From: Exiguobacterium qingdaonense
GTDB lineage: Bacteria; Bacillota; Bacilli; Exiguobacteriales; Exiguobacteriaceae
Assembly: GCF_018617855.1 (NCBI RefSeq)
Contig: NZ_JACSKY010000002.1
Location: 225,830-289,829, forward strand
DNA: 64,000 nt
Reading direction: 5' to 3'
Shown piece by piece: positions 45,031 through 53,870 of this stretch. The position numbers were made by a program, and so were the translations under genes. The notes beneath the pieces are model-generated. The model saw only the letters and a list, made by a program, of their open reading frames with translations. It was not told the origin of the DNA and made no database searches. Numbering within the stretch: the stretch's first letter is position 1; each line of letters opens with the position of its first letter.

Positions 45031-45067
45031 AAAATGGAGGCGCTCCCAGTGGGGTGCCTCCATTTTT
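45031..45067. terminator. bidirectional terminator after bkdB
   Basis: AAAATGGAGGC pairs with GCCTCCATTTT around a GC-rich loop. The T-run on either strand serves bkdB and the convergent small gene. Confidence 0.9.
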
Positions 45068-45281
45068 ATGCGTTATAGCCGAAGAATAGCGTGAAGATAA
45101 AACTCGCGGTCGAGACAAGTAAAAGGAAAAGTGAGAATGACATGCCGATCGAGACGAGCCATTTAGACAGTCGTTGTTTGGATTTGTAGAGCGCATACGC
45201 AAACGAGAGACTGAATACGCCAAGCGTCATGAATAATGCGAGCGGGATTGCTCGGTCGTAAAGAAGGTAAAGTACATCCAA
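45066..45281 (-). CDS. small membrane protein of unknown function
   Basis: A 71-residue protein read from TTG at 45281, which lies 7 bases after AAAGGATGA; an ATG upstream of that site at 45305 is an unlikely start. It has two membrane helices (AIPLALFMTLGVFSLSFAYAL and WLVSIGMSFSLFLLLVSTASF) linked by a basic turn (YKSKQRLSKW). It lies 16 bases after another membrane-protein gene. I do not recognise the family. Confidence 0.65.
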   Translation of the reverse strand: MDVLYLLYDRAIPLALFMTLGVFSLSFAYALYKSKQRLSKWLVSIGMSFSLFLLLVSTASFIFTLFFGYNA

Positions 45282-45297
45282 TGTTGAATCATCCTTT

Positions 45298-45741
45298 CTA
45301 GTCATGCACTTTCTCAAATCGACGTTGATGGACACGATACATCGATGTGTTGATTACAACATACACGAGAAGGAACATCCAATATACAAAGAAATAGTCT
45401 AAAGCAAACGCGGGAATCCCATCATGTCTGACTGAAGAAATCCAAAGCAAAAGGAGTGAGGCCGGGATATGAATCAACAGCACATGATAGGGCAGGAACT
45501 TCATGAAGGATAGGGCGTTTGTCGACGGACTGCGCATGAGACCCATGGCAATCAAACCAATCAGCACTTCGAGCCCACCAAGCGTGAAGAAAGCGAGTGA
45601 ATCAGAGAAACTGTTCTCTAGAATCGGTAAGGCAAGCGTTGCAAGACCGAAACTCCCAATCATTATGAAAGCTAACAAGATGTAGTCACCTCCAGAAAAC
45701 GGTTGATTCCATACGTCCATTGTAAAATAATGGATTCTCAA
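45298..45741 (-). CDS. membrane protein of unknown function, four to five helices
   Basis: About 147 residues with helices around DYILLAFIMIGSFGLATLALP, FFTLGGLEVLIGLIAMGL, YHVLLIHIPASLLLLWI and YFFVYWMFLLVYVVIN, ending in a basic tail. TTG at 45741 has GAGGT 7 bases earlier; ATG at 45720 is the alternative, and an ATG at 45768 lies inside the preceding terminator and is excluded. Pairs with the small downstream gene. No family recognised. Confidence 0.65.
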   Translation of the reverse strand: MRIHYFTMDVWNQPFSGGDYILLAFIMIGSFGLATLALPILENSFSDSLAFFTLGGLEVLIGLIAMGLMRSPSTNALSFMKFLPYHVLLIHIPASLLLLWISSVRHDGIPAFALDYFFVYWMFLLVYVVINTSMYRVHQRRFEKVHD

Positions 45742-45754
45742 ATTCAATACCTCA

Positions 45755-45786
45755 GAAAAACACGCCATTCATAGAAATGGCGTGTC
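45755..45786 (-). terminator. terminator of spo0M
   Basis: On the minus strand ACACGCCATTTC and GAATGGCGTGT form a stem around TAT, followed by TTTTTCT. Confidence 0.88.
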
Positions 45787-45796
45787 GGTGAGTTCC

Positions 45797-46570
45797 TCAA
45801 ATCGATTGTTCGATCATCGTTTCGATGTCGCGACGGACTTCAGCTACAGACAAACGAGCGATGTCATAGCGTACACGATGAGTCGATTCGTCTGAACCCG
45901 TCAAGTCGGCAAAGAGACTGCCGAGGTCATGGACACTGCGGTCGACTTGAATGAGGAGTTCAATCGTGTCCTCGTCTTGTAACATTACGACTTCTACCTC
46001 GTCTAACTGGCGACCAAAACGTGAACCGTTCGCTGAATACTCGAGTTCTTGTGCAATCGGAAGACGTCCTGAACGGTGACGTGCCGGAAGCATCTCCGTG
46101 TCGGCTTTCTTCAAGCGGAATCCGAGCTCGTCCATCGCATTTAAGATGACTTGCTGGGCGGCGTTCGGTTGCACGGTGATCGCGTCTTCGTCTTTCGGGT
46201 CGACGGCTTGTGCGATATCGAGCCCCGTCTCGATCCACGATTTCGATTGACTGACAGAGATTGGTGTGTTGAATGGGACGTTGACGGTGAACGGGATCTC
46301 TTTTACTTCTCCGGACCCAATCATGAACGGGGCCTCGTTCAACAAAATCTTTTCGATTGTAAAGGTCGAGTAGGTCGTTTTATCGTTTACTTCATGCTTG
46401 TATAACGTATTAAAAAAGAGATAGATGCGGTCAACCGATTGTTCGACAGAACCGCCTTCGATATGAACGACCCCATGGAGTTCGCCACCTGGTGTGCAGT
46501 GGCTCTCGGTTAGGCGTGTATCGACTTTTGCGGCACCGATTCCGATTGATGATAAAATCTTTTTAAACAT
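45797..46570 (-). CDS. spo0M: sporulation-control/arrestin-like protein Spo0M
   Basis: A 257-residue cytosolic protein of the Spo0M family, with an arrestin-like N-terminal fold (LTESHCTPGGELHGVVHIEGG, IPFTVNVPFNTPISV) and a C-terminal part with RSVHDLGSLFADLTG. In B. subtilis it affects the Spo0A pathway and cell shape, and it is widespread in non-sporulating bacteria, so its presence does not imply sporulation. AAAGGAGGAAAC precedes the ATG at 46570. A sigma-W-type promoter lies upstream. Confidence 0.92.
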   Translation of the reverse strand: MFKKILSSIGIGAAKVDTRLTESHCTPGGELHGVVHIEGGSVEQSVDRIYLFFNTLYKHEVNDKTTYSTFTIEKILLNEAPFMIGSGEVKEIPFTVNVPFNTPISVSQSKSWIETGLDIAQAVDPKDEDAITVQPNAAQQVILNAMDELGFRLKKADTEMLPARHRSGRLPIAQELEYSANGSRFGRQLDEVEVVMLQDEDTIELLIQVDRSVHDLGSLFADLTGSDESTHRVRYDIARLSVAEVRRDIETMIEQSI

Positions 46571-46616
46571 ATGTGTTTCCTCCTTTGACGTAACGTCGTC
46601 TTCGTGTAATAGTATG

Positions 46617-46643
46617 TACGGACAGGTGAAACGAAATGTTTCA
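46617..46643 (-). promoter_or_regulatory. ECF (sigma-W-type) promoter of spo0M
   Basis: On the minus strand TGAAACATTT (-35) is followed after TGAAAC by 17 bases and then CGTA (-10). This matches the sigma-W consensus TGAAAC-N16/17-CGTA. The -10 lies 47 bases before the spo0M start. B. subtilis spo0M is, as I recall, also in the sigma-W regulon. Confidence 0.65.
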
Positions 46644-46669
46644 AAATTTCTAAAAAAGGATTGAATCCA

Positions 46670-47854
46670 TTGGAATATACAGCGTTACAAGAACGTCTCA
46701 CAGACGTGATCCAATCAAATCATCTCGTGTCAGCGACCATCAGTCAACCCCGTCAAAAATCAAGTGATCTTAGACGGGTGAAACTGAAACCGGTCATGCT
46801 TCGGGATACGTATCATATCCAGTTCGAGTATCAGTATGAACGGGTGATGAACCATAAAAATTTGACACCGGATGAGGCCGTCACAGAAGTGAATGAGCTT
46901 CTCGAGACGTTCCGACAAGGACAGTTTCAGTTAAAAGATTCCGACCTCCAGTTCCAATTATCGAAAAAGTTCAAAGTGACATTCAAAGAAAAGCAGACGG
47001 CTCAAAAAGAAGTTCAACTGAGCCATAATCGTGAGAAGCAGTACGTGCTCCCGCTCGACGAGCCAGTTCCGTTTCTCATACGACTCGGTATTCAGTCAGC
47101 GGACGGGAAAGTAAAACGACAAAAGTACGACAAGTTCAAACAAATCAACCGTTTTCTCGAGTTCATCGAAGACTCGCTCAAACATTTACCGACAGAGCGT
47201 ACCGTCCGCATCCTCGACTTCGGGTCTGGAAAATCGTATTTGACGTTCGCCCTGTATCATTTCCTACATGAGATGAAAGGATATGACGTGCATATCACAG
47301 GACTCGATTTGAAGAAAGAGGTCATCGAAGAGTGTGCATCGATTGCAAAAGATCTTGGGTATGAACGACTCGAGTTTTTAGTCGGAGATATCAATGAATA
47401 TGAAGGGGAGACGGCCGTTGATATGGTCGTGACGCTCCATGCATGTGACGTGGCGACCGATATGGCATTGGCACGTGCTGTCCGTTGGGGCGCGAAAGTC
47501 ATCTTAAGCGTCCCGTGTTGTCAAAAGGAATTGAATCGTCAAATTCAAGCACCGAATCTGGACGTGATGCTTCAGCACGGATTGATCAAAGAACGGTTCG
47601 CGTCACTCGCGACGGATTCGATTCGGGCTGAACTTCTTGGTCTTGTCGGGTATGATGCCCAGTTGCTCGAGTTCATCGACCTCGAGCATACCCCGAAAAA
47701 TATTATGATCCGTGCCTACTTGACGAATCGTGTGGCGTCCGCCGAAACGAAATCACGTTACCTCGCCTTCAAGCAGATGTTAGGGGCCGATCCGTTCTTA
47801 GAACGAGAATTGAGCGATAGACTTGTCCTCGAGGTGGAACAAGACGTAAAATAA
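46670..47854 (+). CDS. SAM-dependent methyltransferase, Methyltransf_32-like
   Basis: A 394-residue protein with an N-terminal domain of about 160 residues and a class I methyltransferase domain: SAM motif [42 protein letters not shown] and SVPCCQKEL. The CD-to-CC pattern and long N-terminus match the family related to eukaryotic METTL25/RRNAD1 proteins; the substrate is not known. The start is TTG at 46670, 9 bases after AAAAAAGGA; TTG at 46661 abuts the site. Confidence 0.82.
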   Translation: MEYTALQERLTDVIQSNHLVSATISQPRQKSSDLRRVKLKPVMLRDTYHIQFEYQYERVMNHKNLTPDEAVTEVNELLETFRQGQFQLKDSDLQFQLSKKFKVTFKEKQTAQKEVQLSHNREKQYVLPLDEPVPFLIRLGIQSADGKVKRQKYDKFKQINRFLEFIEDSLKHLPTERTVRILDFGSGKSYLTFALYHFLHEMKGYDVHITGLDLKKEVIEECASIAKDLGYERLEFLVGDINEYEGETAVDMVVTLHACDVATDMALARAVRWGAKVILSVPCCQKELNRQIQAPNLDVMLQHGLIKERFASLATDSIRAELLGLVGYDAQLLEFIDLEHTPKNIMIRAYLTNRVASAETKSRYLAFKQMLGADPFLERELSDRLVLEVEQDVK

Positions 47855-47888
47855 GAGAGTACAGACGAATGTCGAAAGGGGAAACAAT

Positions 47889-48317
47889 ATGGATTTTCAA
47901 TTATATTTTCAAGATGTAGTCGAACAAGCGCGTAATGAGGTACGCGCTGCGGGATACACAGAGCTGACGACACCAGAAGAGGTAGACGGGGCGCTCAAGC
48001 AAGAAGGAAAGACGCTCGTCCTCGTCAACTCGGTATGTGGATGCGCAGGCGGGATCGCCCGTCCGGCCGCAGCATATGTGAATAAGATGGAAGGCGTGAA
48101 GCCTGACCATTTCGTGACCGTGTTTGCCGGTCAAGACCGGGAAGCGACAGATCGCGCACGTGAGTATTTTGAGGGATATGCACCATCTTCTCCTTCAATC
48201 GCACTCCTTGAAGATGGGAATATCGTGACGATGGTAGAGCGGAGCGAGATTGAGTCATCGACCGCTGAAGAACTCGTCGACCAGTTGCAAACATTGTTCG
48301 ACATCTACTACTCATAA
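47889..48317 (+). CDS. brxB: bacilliredoxin BrxB (YqiW/YphP family)
   Basis: Removes bacillithiol from oxidised protein thiols. The 142-residue thioredoxin-like protein has the CGC active site in [13 protein letters not shown], then [17 protein letters not shown] and [12 protein letters not shown]. By place, next to the bkd and art genes, it equals YqiW (BrxB). ATG at 47889 follows AAAGGGGAA. A terminator follows. Confidence 0.93.
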   Translation: MDFQLYFQDVVEQARNEVRAAGYTELTTPEEVDGALKQEGKTLVLVNSVCGCAGGIARPAAAYVNKMEGVKPDHFVTVFAGQDREATDRAREYFEGYAPSSPSIALLEDGNIVTMVERSEIESSTAEELVDQLQTLFDIYYS

Positions 48318-48328
48318 TCATGCATTGG

Positions 48329-48354
48329 CGCAAAGGCACTGCCTTTGCGTTTTT
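48329..48354 (+). terminator. terminator of brxB
   Basis: CGCAAAGGC pairs with GCCTTTGCG around ACT, then TTTTT. Confidence 0.92.
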
Positions 48355-48373
48355 GTAAAAAGGGGCAATGCAT

Positions 48374-48715
48374 ATGGAACCAGTCATCAAAATCATGACG
48401 GAGGCAGAATATATGATTGCCTTGTCACGCGGTGAAATCAATGAACCGTCACTTCAATCTGAAGGGGCGATCAAGTGTTGTACACCCCAGCAAATCGGTC
48501 AAGTCGTCAAAACGTCTTATCCGGGACAGTCGGTCGTGCTCGTCTCACTACACGTCAACCGACTAGGAGAGCTATTACATTACGAATTGGATGAAGATGG
48601 GGAACGCTATCCGCACGTCTATAGCGCCATCCCGCTGTCTTCTGTCAAACAAGTACAACCGTATGGGTCTCGCGACAATGGAACGGTCACATATTTCGCT
48701 TTCGAGCGGATGTGA
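48374..48715 (+). CDS. DUF952 family protein
   Basis: A 113-residue cytosolic protein with the DUF952 pattern: an early EAEYMIAL helix, SLQSEGAIKCCTPQQIGQV, a VLVSLHVNRL strand, and RYPHVYSAIPLSSVKQV. The family is thought to be ADP-ribosyltransferase-like, but no activity is proven. ATG at 48374 has the better spacing to AAAAAGGGG; ATG at 48368 is possible. Its terminator starts inside the coding region. Confidence 0.75.
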   Translation: MEPVIKIMTEAEYMIALSRGEINEPSLQSEGAIKCCTPQQIGQVVKTSYPGQSVVLVSLHVNRLGELLHYELDEDGERYPHVYSAIPLSSVKQVQPYGSRDNGTVTYFAFERM

Positions 48716-48727
48716 CCGTTCTTTTTT
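48681..48727 (+). terminator. terminator overlapping the end of the DUF952 gene
   Basis: GAACGGTCACAT (48681-48692) and ATGTGACCGTTC (48710-48721) form 12 perfect pairs, followed by TTTTTT. The left arm and loop are coding. Confidence 0.9.
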
Positions 48728-48748
48728 GAATAAAATGCATGAATATAC

Positions 48749-48777
48749 TTTACAACTAATAATTATGTGTATATAGT
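48749..48777 (+). promoter_or_regulatory. promoter of artPQR, with ARG-box-like sequence
   Basis: TTTACA (48749-48754) and TATAGT (48772-48777) are exactly 17 bases apart. Just before and over the -35, TGAATAAAATGCA and CATGAATATACTTTACA resemble half-matching ARG boxes (TGAATAAAAATKCA) bound by ArgR/AhrC. Confidence 0.65.
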
Positions 48778-48845
48778 GGTTAAAGGAACAAGTCGGACAA
48801 CTGATGTGTCCTAGAACAGTTGAGCTGTGGCTCTTAATGTGTCAT

Positions 48846-48869
48846 AATTTTTCTAAAGTTCTGATAATT
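48846..48869. promoter_or_regulatory. overlapping CodY-like boxes in the artP leader
   Basis: AATTTTTCTAAAGTT (11 of 15) and AAAGTTCTGATAATT (12 of 15) match the CodY consensus and overlap by six bases, the arrangement known for CodY sites. They lie downstream of the promoter and about 30 bases before artP. Confidence 0.45.
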
Positions 48870-48896
48870 TTACTTAACCAGGAAAGGGAGATGAAG

Positions 48897-49688
48897 ATGA
48901 AAAAAGGTTTTCTAGCATTATGTTTAGCAGGACTGGCCGCATTCTCGGTCGCATGTGGAGCAGACGAGAACGAAGGAGGATCGACATCGACCGATGGTGG
49001 GGATGACAAAGTGATCGTCATGGGGACGAGCGCTGATTATTTCCCGTATGAGTTCGTCGATACGGCGAACGGAGACGAAATCGTCGGATTTGATATCGAC
49101 ATCGCCAAAAAAGTGGCAGAAAATATGGGTTATGAATTGAAAATTGAAGATATGGACTTCGGCAGTTTGCTCGGAGCGCTCAATGCAGGTCGTGTCGACT
49201 TCGTCATGGCCGGGATGACACCGACAGAAGAACGCAAAGAGAATGCTGATTTCTCAGATATTTATTTCACGGCGGTGAACTTGATCTTATCAAAAGATGA
49301 CTCGCTTCAATCGCTTGAAGATTTGAAAGGGAAAAAAGTCGGGGTTCAGCTCGGATCGATCCAAGAAGGAATCGCTCAAGACCAGATTCAAGATGCTGAA
49401 ATCGTATCATTGAACAAGATCCCTGAAATTATTCAAGAAATCAAGACGGGTCGTATTGACGCGATGGTCATCGAAGATACAGTCGCAAAGAAATACCTTG
49501 AACAAGACAGTGAATTGACGACATTCGAAATCGCGGATGAAGAGGAAGCTGGATCAGCCGCTGCTTTCCGTAAAGACGATGAACTCCGTGATCAATTCAA
49601 CGAAGAGTTGAACAAGATGATCGACAATGGAGAAATCGATGAACTAGCTCAAAAATGGTTTGAAGAAGAGGCTGCACCAGCCGAATAA
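48897..49688 (+). CDS. artP: amino acid ABC transporter binding lipoprotein (arginine type)
   Basis: Extracellular solute-binding lipoprotein, 263 residues. A signal peptide (MKKGFLALCLAGLAAFSVAC) ends in a lipobox with Cys20, followed by a Gly/Ser/Asp linker and a class III binding domain (VMGTSADYFPYEFVD, VGFDIDIAKKVAENMGY, GMTPTEERKENADFSDIYF). B. subtilis artP (yqiX) lies at the same place, so arginine is the likely ligand. ATG at 48897 follows AAAGGGAG by 6 bases; ATG at 48891 abuts it. Confidence 0.9.
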   Translation: MKKGFLALCLAGLAAFSVACGADENEGGSTSTDGGDDKVIVMGTSADYFPYEFVDTANGDEIVGFDIDIAKKVAENMGYELKIEDMDFGSLLGALNAGRVDFVMAGMTPTEERKENADFSDIYFTAVNLILSKDDSLQSLEDLKGKKVGVQLGSIQEGIAQDQIQDAEIVSLNKIPEIIQEIKTGRIDAMVIEDTVAKKYLEQDSELTTFEIADEEEAGSAAAFRKDDELRDQFNEELNKMIDNGEIDELAQKWFEEEAAPAE

Positions 49689-49697
49689 TGAATTGTG

Positions 49698-49729
49698 GGC
49701 TGACTGAAGATGAATCGGTCAGCCTTTTT
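49698..49729 (+). terminator. attenuator hairpin between artP and artQ
   Basis: GGCTGAC (49698-49704) pairs with GTCAGCC (49718-49724), then TTTTT. It lies within the operon, so partial termination would yield more binding protein than permease. Confidence 0.8.
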
Positions 49730-49745
49730 CTAGGAGGAACTTACA

Positions 49746-50405
49746 ATGGATTTTAGTCGGATTTATGATTCAATCCCATACATACTTGAGGGGATCCCGG
49801 TCATGTTCCAAGTGGTCATCGTCTCGGCATTGATCGGGATTTCACTTGGGATTGTCGTTGCTACGCTGAAGATTGTACCGAATCGTCTAGTCAACTTCAT
49901 CGGTCATGCCTACACGGCCGTGTTCCGTGGGACGCCACTCATCTTGCAACTCGCCATCATTCACTTCGGATTGCCGCAACTGACCGGATATATTACGACA
50001 CCGTATCAGTCGGCGGTCATTGCCTTCTCACTTAACTCGGGGGCGTATATTTCGGAAATCATCCGTGCTGGTATCCAAGCGGTCGATAAAGGTCAGTGGG
50101 AAGCGTCTGATGCTCTCGGTGTGCCTTATGTGAAACAGTTACGTTCCATCATCTTGCCACAGGCGTTCAAGAACATCTTGCCTGCCCTCGTGAACGAGAT
50201 GATCACGTTGACAAAGGAATCTGCCCTCGTCTCGACGGTCGGGGTGCTTGACATCATGCGCCGTGCGCAAATCGTCGGTGGGCAGAAGGCGATCTACTTC
50301 GAACCGCTTCTCTTTGCCGGTGTGATATACTTTACGATAGTGATGATCTTGACGTATCTTGGACAACGTCTAGAAAAACGGTTAAGAAAGAGTGATGGAA
50401 GATGA
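49746..50405 (+). CDS. artQ: amino acid ABC transporter permease (arginine type)
   Basis: A 219-residue HisM/GlnP-type permease with about five membrane helices. It has the N-terminal [34 protein letters not shown], the EAA-like loop [28 protein letters not shown] that contacts the ATPase, and [19 protein letters not shown] precedes it. The stop overlaps artR by four bases. Confidence 0.92.
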   Translation: MDFSRIYDSIPYILEGIPVMFQVVIVSALIGISLGIVVATLKIVPNRLVNFIGHAYTAVFRGTPLILQLAIIHFGLPQLTGYITTPYQSAVIAFSLNSGAYISEIIRAGIQAVDKGQWEASDALGVPYVKQLRSIILPQAFKNILPALVNEMITLTKESALVSTVGVLDIMRRAQIVGGQKAIYFEPLLFAGVIYFTIVMILTYLGQRLEKRLRKSDGR

Positions 50406-51124
50406 TCGAAGTAAAAGACCTACACAAACAATTTGGTGACTTAGAAGTGTTAAAAGGAATCACGACGACGATCGAGCGTGGTGAAGTGGTCGCCGTCATC
50501 GGACCGTCCGGGTCTGGTAAATCGACATTTTTACGCTGCTTGAACATGCTTGAGATTCCGACGAGCGGGACGGTCAATGTCGACGGATTCGAGCTCACGA
50601 AAAAAGGAGCGAACGTCGCAAAAGCGCGTCAAAACATCGGTATGGTATTCCAGCAGTTCAACTTGTTCCCGCACATGAGCGTCTTGGACAATTTGACGTA
50701 TGCCCCGGTCAACGTCTTGAAGGTGAGTAAGACGGAAGCACTCGAACGTGCGCAAAAATTACTCGAACGTGTCGGGTTATCTGAAAAAATCGACGCCTAT
50801 CCGAGTCAACTTTCGGGTGGACAAAAACAGCGTGTCGCCATCGCGCGTGCCTTGGCGATGGAACCGAACATCATGTTGTTCGATGAACCGACATCTGCAC
50901 TCGACCCGGAGATGGTCAATGAAGTACTCGACGTCATGAAAGGATTGGCTGAGACGGGAATGACGATGGTCGTCGTCACGCACGAAATGGGCTTTGCCCG
51001 TGAAGTGGCAGACCGGGTCCTTTTCCTTGACGAAGGGATTCTCATGGAGGAAGGCAAACCGGCCGACTTGTTGTTGAACCCGCAAACAGACCGGGCGAAA
51101 CGATTCTTAGAGAAAGTGTTGTAA
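50402..51124 (+). CDS. artR: amino acid ABC transporter ATPase (arginine type)
   Basis: A 240-residue GlnQ/HisP-type ATPase. Walker [17 protein letters not shown]-loop [12 protein letters not shown], signature [15 protein letters not shown], Walker [13 protein letters not shown] and switch His in VVTHEMGFA are all present. It is coupled to artQ. No terminator is obvious before the next gene, 30 bases on. Confidence 0.94.
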   Translation: MIEVKDLHKQFGDLEVLKGITTTIERGEVVAVIGPSGSGKSTFLRCLNMLEIPTSGTVNVDGFELTKKGANVAKARQNIGMVFQQFNLFPHMSVLDNLTYAPVNVLKVSKTEALERAQKLLERVGLSEKIDAYPSQLSGGQKQRVAIARALAMEPNIMLFDEPTSALDPEMVNEVLDVMKGLAETGMTMVVVTHEMGFAREVADRVLFLDEGILMEEGKPADLLLNPQTDRAKRFLEKVL

Positions 51125-51154
51125 TCTGAATTCACGAAGGAAGGAAGAATGCAC

Positions 51155-51829
51155 ATGAATATCACATATTTCGGACATGCGACGGTTGGACTTGAAATTG
51201 ACGGGATGCGGGTCTTGATTGACCCGTTTTTGACAAGTAATCCTCATACCGACGTAGACCCATCTACACTGCGTCCCGATTATCTGTTGCTCACCCATGC
51301 TCATTTCGATCATATCGAGGATGTCGAGTTGATCGCCAAAGAGACGGGCGCGACGATTGTGGCGACACATGAGCTCGCGACTTACTATGAGAAGAAAGGT
51401 TTCTCTGTACATGGCATGAATATCGGGGGAGGATATGCCTTCCCGTTCGGTCGCGTCACGATGACGCAGGCGTTTCACAGTTCGAGTTTGGACATGGGAG
51501 ACACACCGGTCTATATGGGAATGCCAGCCGGATTCATCATCGAGACGAATGAGTTGACGCTCTATCATGCAGGGGATACGGCTCTATTCTCAGATATGAA
51601 AATGTACGGTGAGCGTTTCGACATCGATGTCGCCTTCCTTCCGATCGGAGACAATTTCACGATGGGACCTACAGATGCTCTAGATGCAGCCCAGTGGCTA
51701 CAAGCGAAACGTGTCGTCCCAATCCACTTTGATACGTTCCCGCCAATCAGACAGGATGCACAGGCCTTTTGTGACCAGTTACATCGTCGTGGTCTATTGA
51801 TTGAACCGAACACGACGATCGAGATTTGA
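51155..51829 (+). CDS. UPF0173 metal-dependent hydrolase
   Basis: A 224-residue metallo-beta-lactamase-fold protein with the motif THAHFDHIED at 47-56, FHSSS, HAGDTALFSDM (third His, bridging Asp) and PIHFDTFPPI. The short UPF0173 form matches B. subtilis YtkL; its substrate is unknown. ATG at 51155 is 9 bases after GGAAGGA; ATG at 51149 is possible. The HD-domain gene starts two bases after its stop. Confidence 0.88.
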   Translation: MNITYFGHATVGLEIDGMRVLIDPFLTSNPHTDVDPSTLRPDYLLLTHAHFDHIEDVELIAKETGATIVATHELATYYEKKGFSVHGMNIGGGYAFPFGRVTMTQAFHSSSLDMGDTPVYMGMPAGFIIETNELTLYHAGDTALFSDMKMYGERFDIDVAFLPIGDNFTMGPTDALDAAQWLQAKRVVPIHFDTFPPIRQDAQAFCDQLHRRGLLIEPNTTIEI

Positions 51830-51831
51830 CC

Positions 51832-52407
51832 ATGGACGTCATACGTGCGACGAGAGAGTTCGTCGAAACGATTCATGCAGACGATTCTTCCGGCCACGAT
51901 ATGGCCCATGTCGAGCGTGTCGTTCGACTCGTAGAGCGACTGATGGATGGTGAGTCGGTCGATCGAGCAGTGCTCCTCCTCTCGGCATATTTACATGACG
52001 TGGAAGACCACAAGCTCGGTCGTCCGAAAGGTCTCGTCACCCAACATTTGGCTTCACTCGACCTCACTGAAGCACAAGCGAGCTTGGTGAGGGCCGTAAT
52101 CGATGAGGTTTCTTTCTCGAAAGGAACGTCGCCGACGACTCGTGAAAGTGAAATTTTGCAAGATGCCGACCGTCTCGATGCTATTGGAGCAATCGGAATT
52201 GCGAGGACATTCCAATATGCAGGTTCTCGCGGTACGCCGCTTGATCGATCAGAAACGAGTGCCATTCAACATTTTCAAGATAAACTGTTGAAACTGGCAT
52301 CTAAAATGCATACGGCAAAAGCGAGACAACTGGCGATGTCACGGCATGTATTCATGCAACACTTTTTAAACCGGTTTCATGAAGAGTGGGACGGGAAGGA
52401 TACATGA
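51832..52407 (+). CDS. HD domain phosphohydrolase
   Basis: A 191-residue protein with the HD-superfamily ligand set: GHDMAHVERVVRL (His), YLHDVEDHK (His-Asp), and DADRLDAIGAIGIARTF (Asp), plus the YedJ-like GTPLDR segment. Members hydrolyse phosphomonoesters or nucleotides; substrate unknown. ATG at 51832 starts just after the previous stop with only a weak ribosome site, so it is probably translated by coupling. Confidence 0.85.
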   Translation: MDVIRATREFVETIHADDSSGHDMAHVERVVRLVERLMDGESVDRAVLLLSAYLHDVEDHKLGRPKGLVTQHLASLDLTEAQASLVRAVIDEVSFSKGTSPTTRESEILQDADRLDAIGAIGIARTFQYAGSRGTPLDRSETSAIQHFQDKLLKLASKMHTAKARQLAMSRHVFMQHFLNRFHEEWDGKDT

Positions 52408-52444
52408 AAGGACGACCGAGCAATAATGGTCGTTAGATTGATAA

Positions 52445-52464
52445 TAGACGTGATTAGACGTGAT
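52445..52464. repeat. 10-base tandem duplication
   Basis: TAGACGTGAT occurs twice in direct succession in the otherwise gene-free 52408-52624 region, which is A+T-rich and has no clear promoter. Confidence 0.6.
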
Positions 52465-52624
52465 TCCGCATTCAGGAAAAGCGTCTTTTCTTAATGAACG
52501 GGTATGATCACTGCTAGTCTAAGCTTTCTTCAATTGAAGTGTATTTTGATAGCTGTTCAAATAACACCTCAAAGACGGACCATGAGAAATTGAAGTGAAC
52601 AGCATCCACGTGGGGGTGAGTAAG

Positions 52625-53704
52625 GTGGGGGATTTTGCAAATAGAATAGCTGGGTTGGATATCGCAAGATCGTTAGCGCTTTTTGGAATGGTAATCGTGA
52701 ACTATAAACTATCAATGAGCGCTGAAGAGAATGGTCCGGAGTGGTTGATCATTTACACAGGACTGTTTGAAGGTAGAGCTTCAGCGATATTTGTCATTTT
52801 AGCCGGTATTGGAATATCCTTGATGACGAGAAAAGCGAGATATACTATGGATTCGGGTACCATCACGCGGTTGAGGCGGACGATTTGGAAACGGTCATTT
52901 TTTCTATTCGTGTTGGGACTTGGACTGTTTTTGTTAGGATGGGATGCTGATATTCTTCATTATTACGCATTTTATATGTTTATCGCATCATTTTTTATCG
53001 TTGTTTCGAGTAAAAAGTTGTTAGGCTCTGCGGTGTTTATTTTACTTACTTCCCAAGTGTTTCAAATCATATTTGACTATACGAGAGGATGGGATTCAAC
53101 TTTTTACTTTTATGAGGATTTTTGGACAGTTGAAGGATTTTTACGAAACTTGCTCTTCAACGGATATCACCCTATCTTTCCGTGGGTTTGCTTTTTCTTA
53201 TTTGGAATGTGGTTAGGCAGGTTGAATTTTAAGGATAAGAAACTACGAGATACTATGTTGATTATTTCATTCCTTTTATCAATCGCAATAGAAGTGTCTT
53301 CATTTGTCCTCATCCATTTGACAAGTGAGTTAGTTGGAATTGAAATTGCGCAATACTTCTTTTCGACTAAACCAATGCCACCTAATGTGTTGTACATGTT
53401 AGCTAGTTCTAGCACAGCCTTAGTCGTGATTTTATTATGTATTTACCTTTCAGATATATTTCGAAATCACATCATGACGATTGCATTAATCTCTACCGGA
53501 CAATTGGCCTTAACTCATTATGTCGGTCATTTCATCGTATTAGTTTTCTTAGACATGTTCGGCTTGCTAAACAATCAAACTCTATTGTTCGCGACTACAA
53601 GCTCCTTACTCTTCTTTGTTACAGCGATGATTTTTTCTTATTTTTGGAGAAAGGTATATGAGAGAGGACCAATTGAACTGATGATGCGGAAAATCAGTGG
53701 ATAA
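52625..53704 (+). CDS. DUF418/acyltransferase-like polytopic membrane protein
   Basis: About 359 residues with nine or ten membrane helices. It opens with GLDIARSLALFGMVIVNY, then FEGRASAIFVILAGIGISLM, a GRL-containing loop (FLFGMWLGRLNF) and a late ALISTGQLALTHYVGHF, which is the pattern of the DUF418/DUF1624 group that borders acyltransferase-3 proteins. Function unknown. Its coding bases are clearly more A+T-rich than neighbours and codon use differs, suggesting acquisition. GTG at 52625 follows GGGGGTGA; GTG at 52595 is an alternative. Confidence 0.7.
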   Translation: MGDFANRIAGLDIARSLALFGMVIVNYKLSMSAEENGPEWLIIYTGLFEGRASAIFVILAGIGISLMTRKARYTMDSGTITRLRRTIWKRSFFLFVLGLGLFLLGWDADILHYYAFYMFIASFFIVVSSKKLLGSAVFILLTSQVFQIIFDYTRGWDSTFYFYEDFWTVEGFLRNLLFNGYHPIFPWVCFFLFGMWLGRLNFKDKKLRDTMLIISFLLSIAIEVSSFVLIHLTSELVGIEIAQYFFSTKPMPPNVLYMLASSSTALVVILLCIYLSDIFRNHIMTIALISTGQLALTHYVGHFIVLVFLDMFGLLNNQTLLFATTSSLLFFVTAMIFSYFWRKVYERGPIELMMRKISG

Positions 53705-53737
53705 TGAAATGATATCAAATAAGATTACAAGCAATAG

Positions 53738-53770
53738 ACGAATGATCGCCAACTTTGGCGACCATTCGTG
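53738..53770. terminator. hairpin after the membrane protein gene
   Basis: ACGAATGATCGCC pairs with GGCGACCATTCGT (one mismatch) around AACTTT. No T-run follows, so termination strength is uncertain. Confidence 0.5.
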
Positions 53771-53870
53771 TGACTCACTAGCGTCTCTTTGACCTCGGGA
53801 TTGCCTTAACTAAGGAGAGAAATGGCTAGGGTGAGCCTGATCATTTTGTATGTCAGCAATATCCCTGCGT

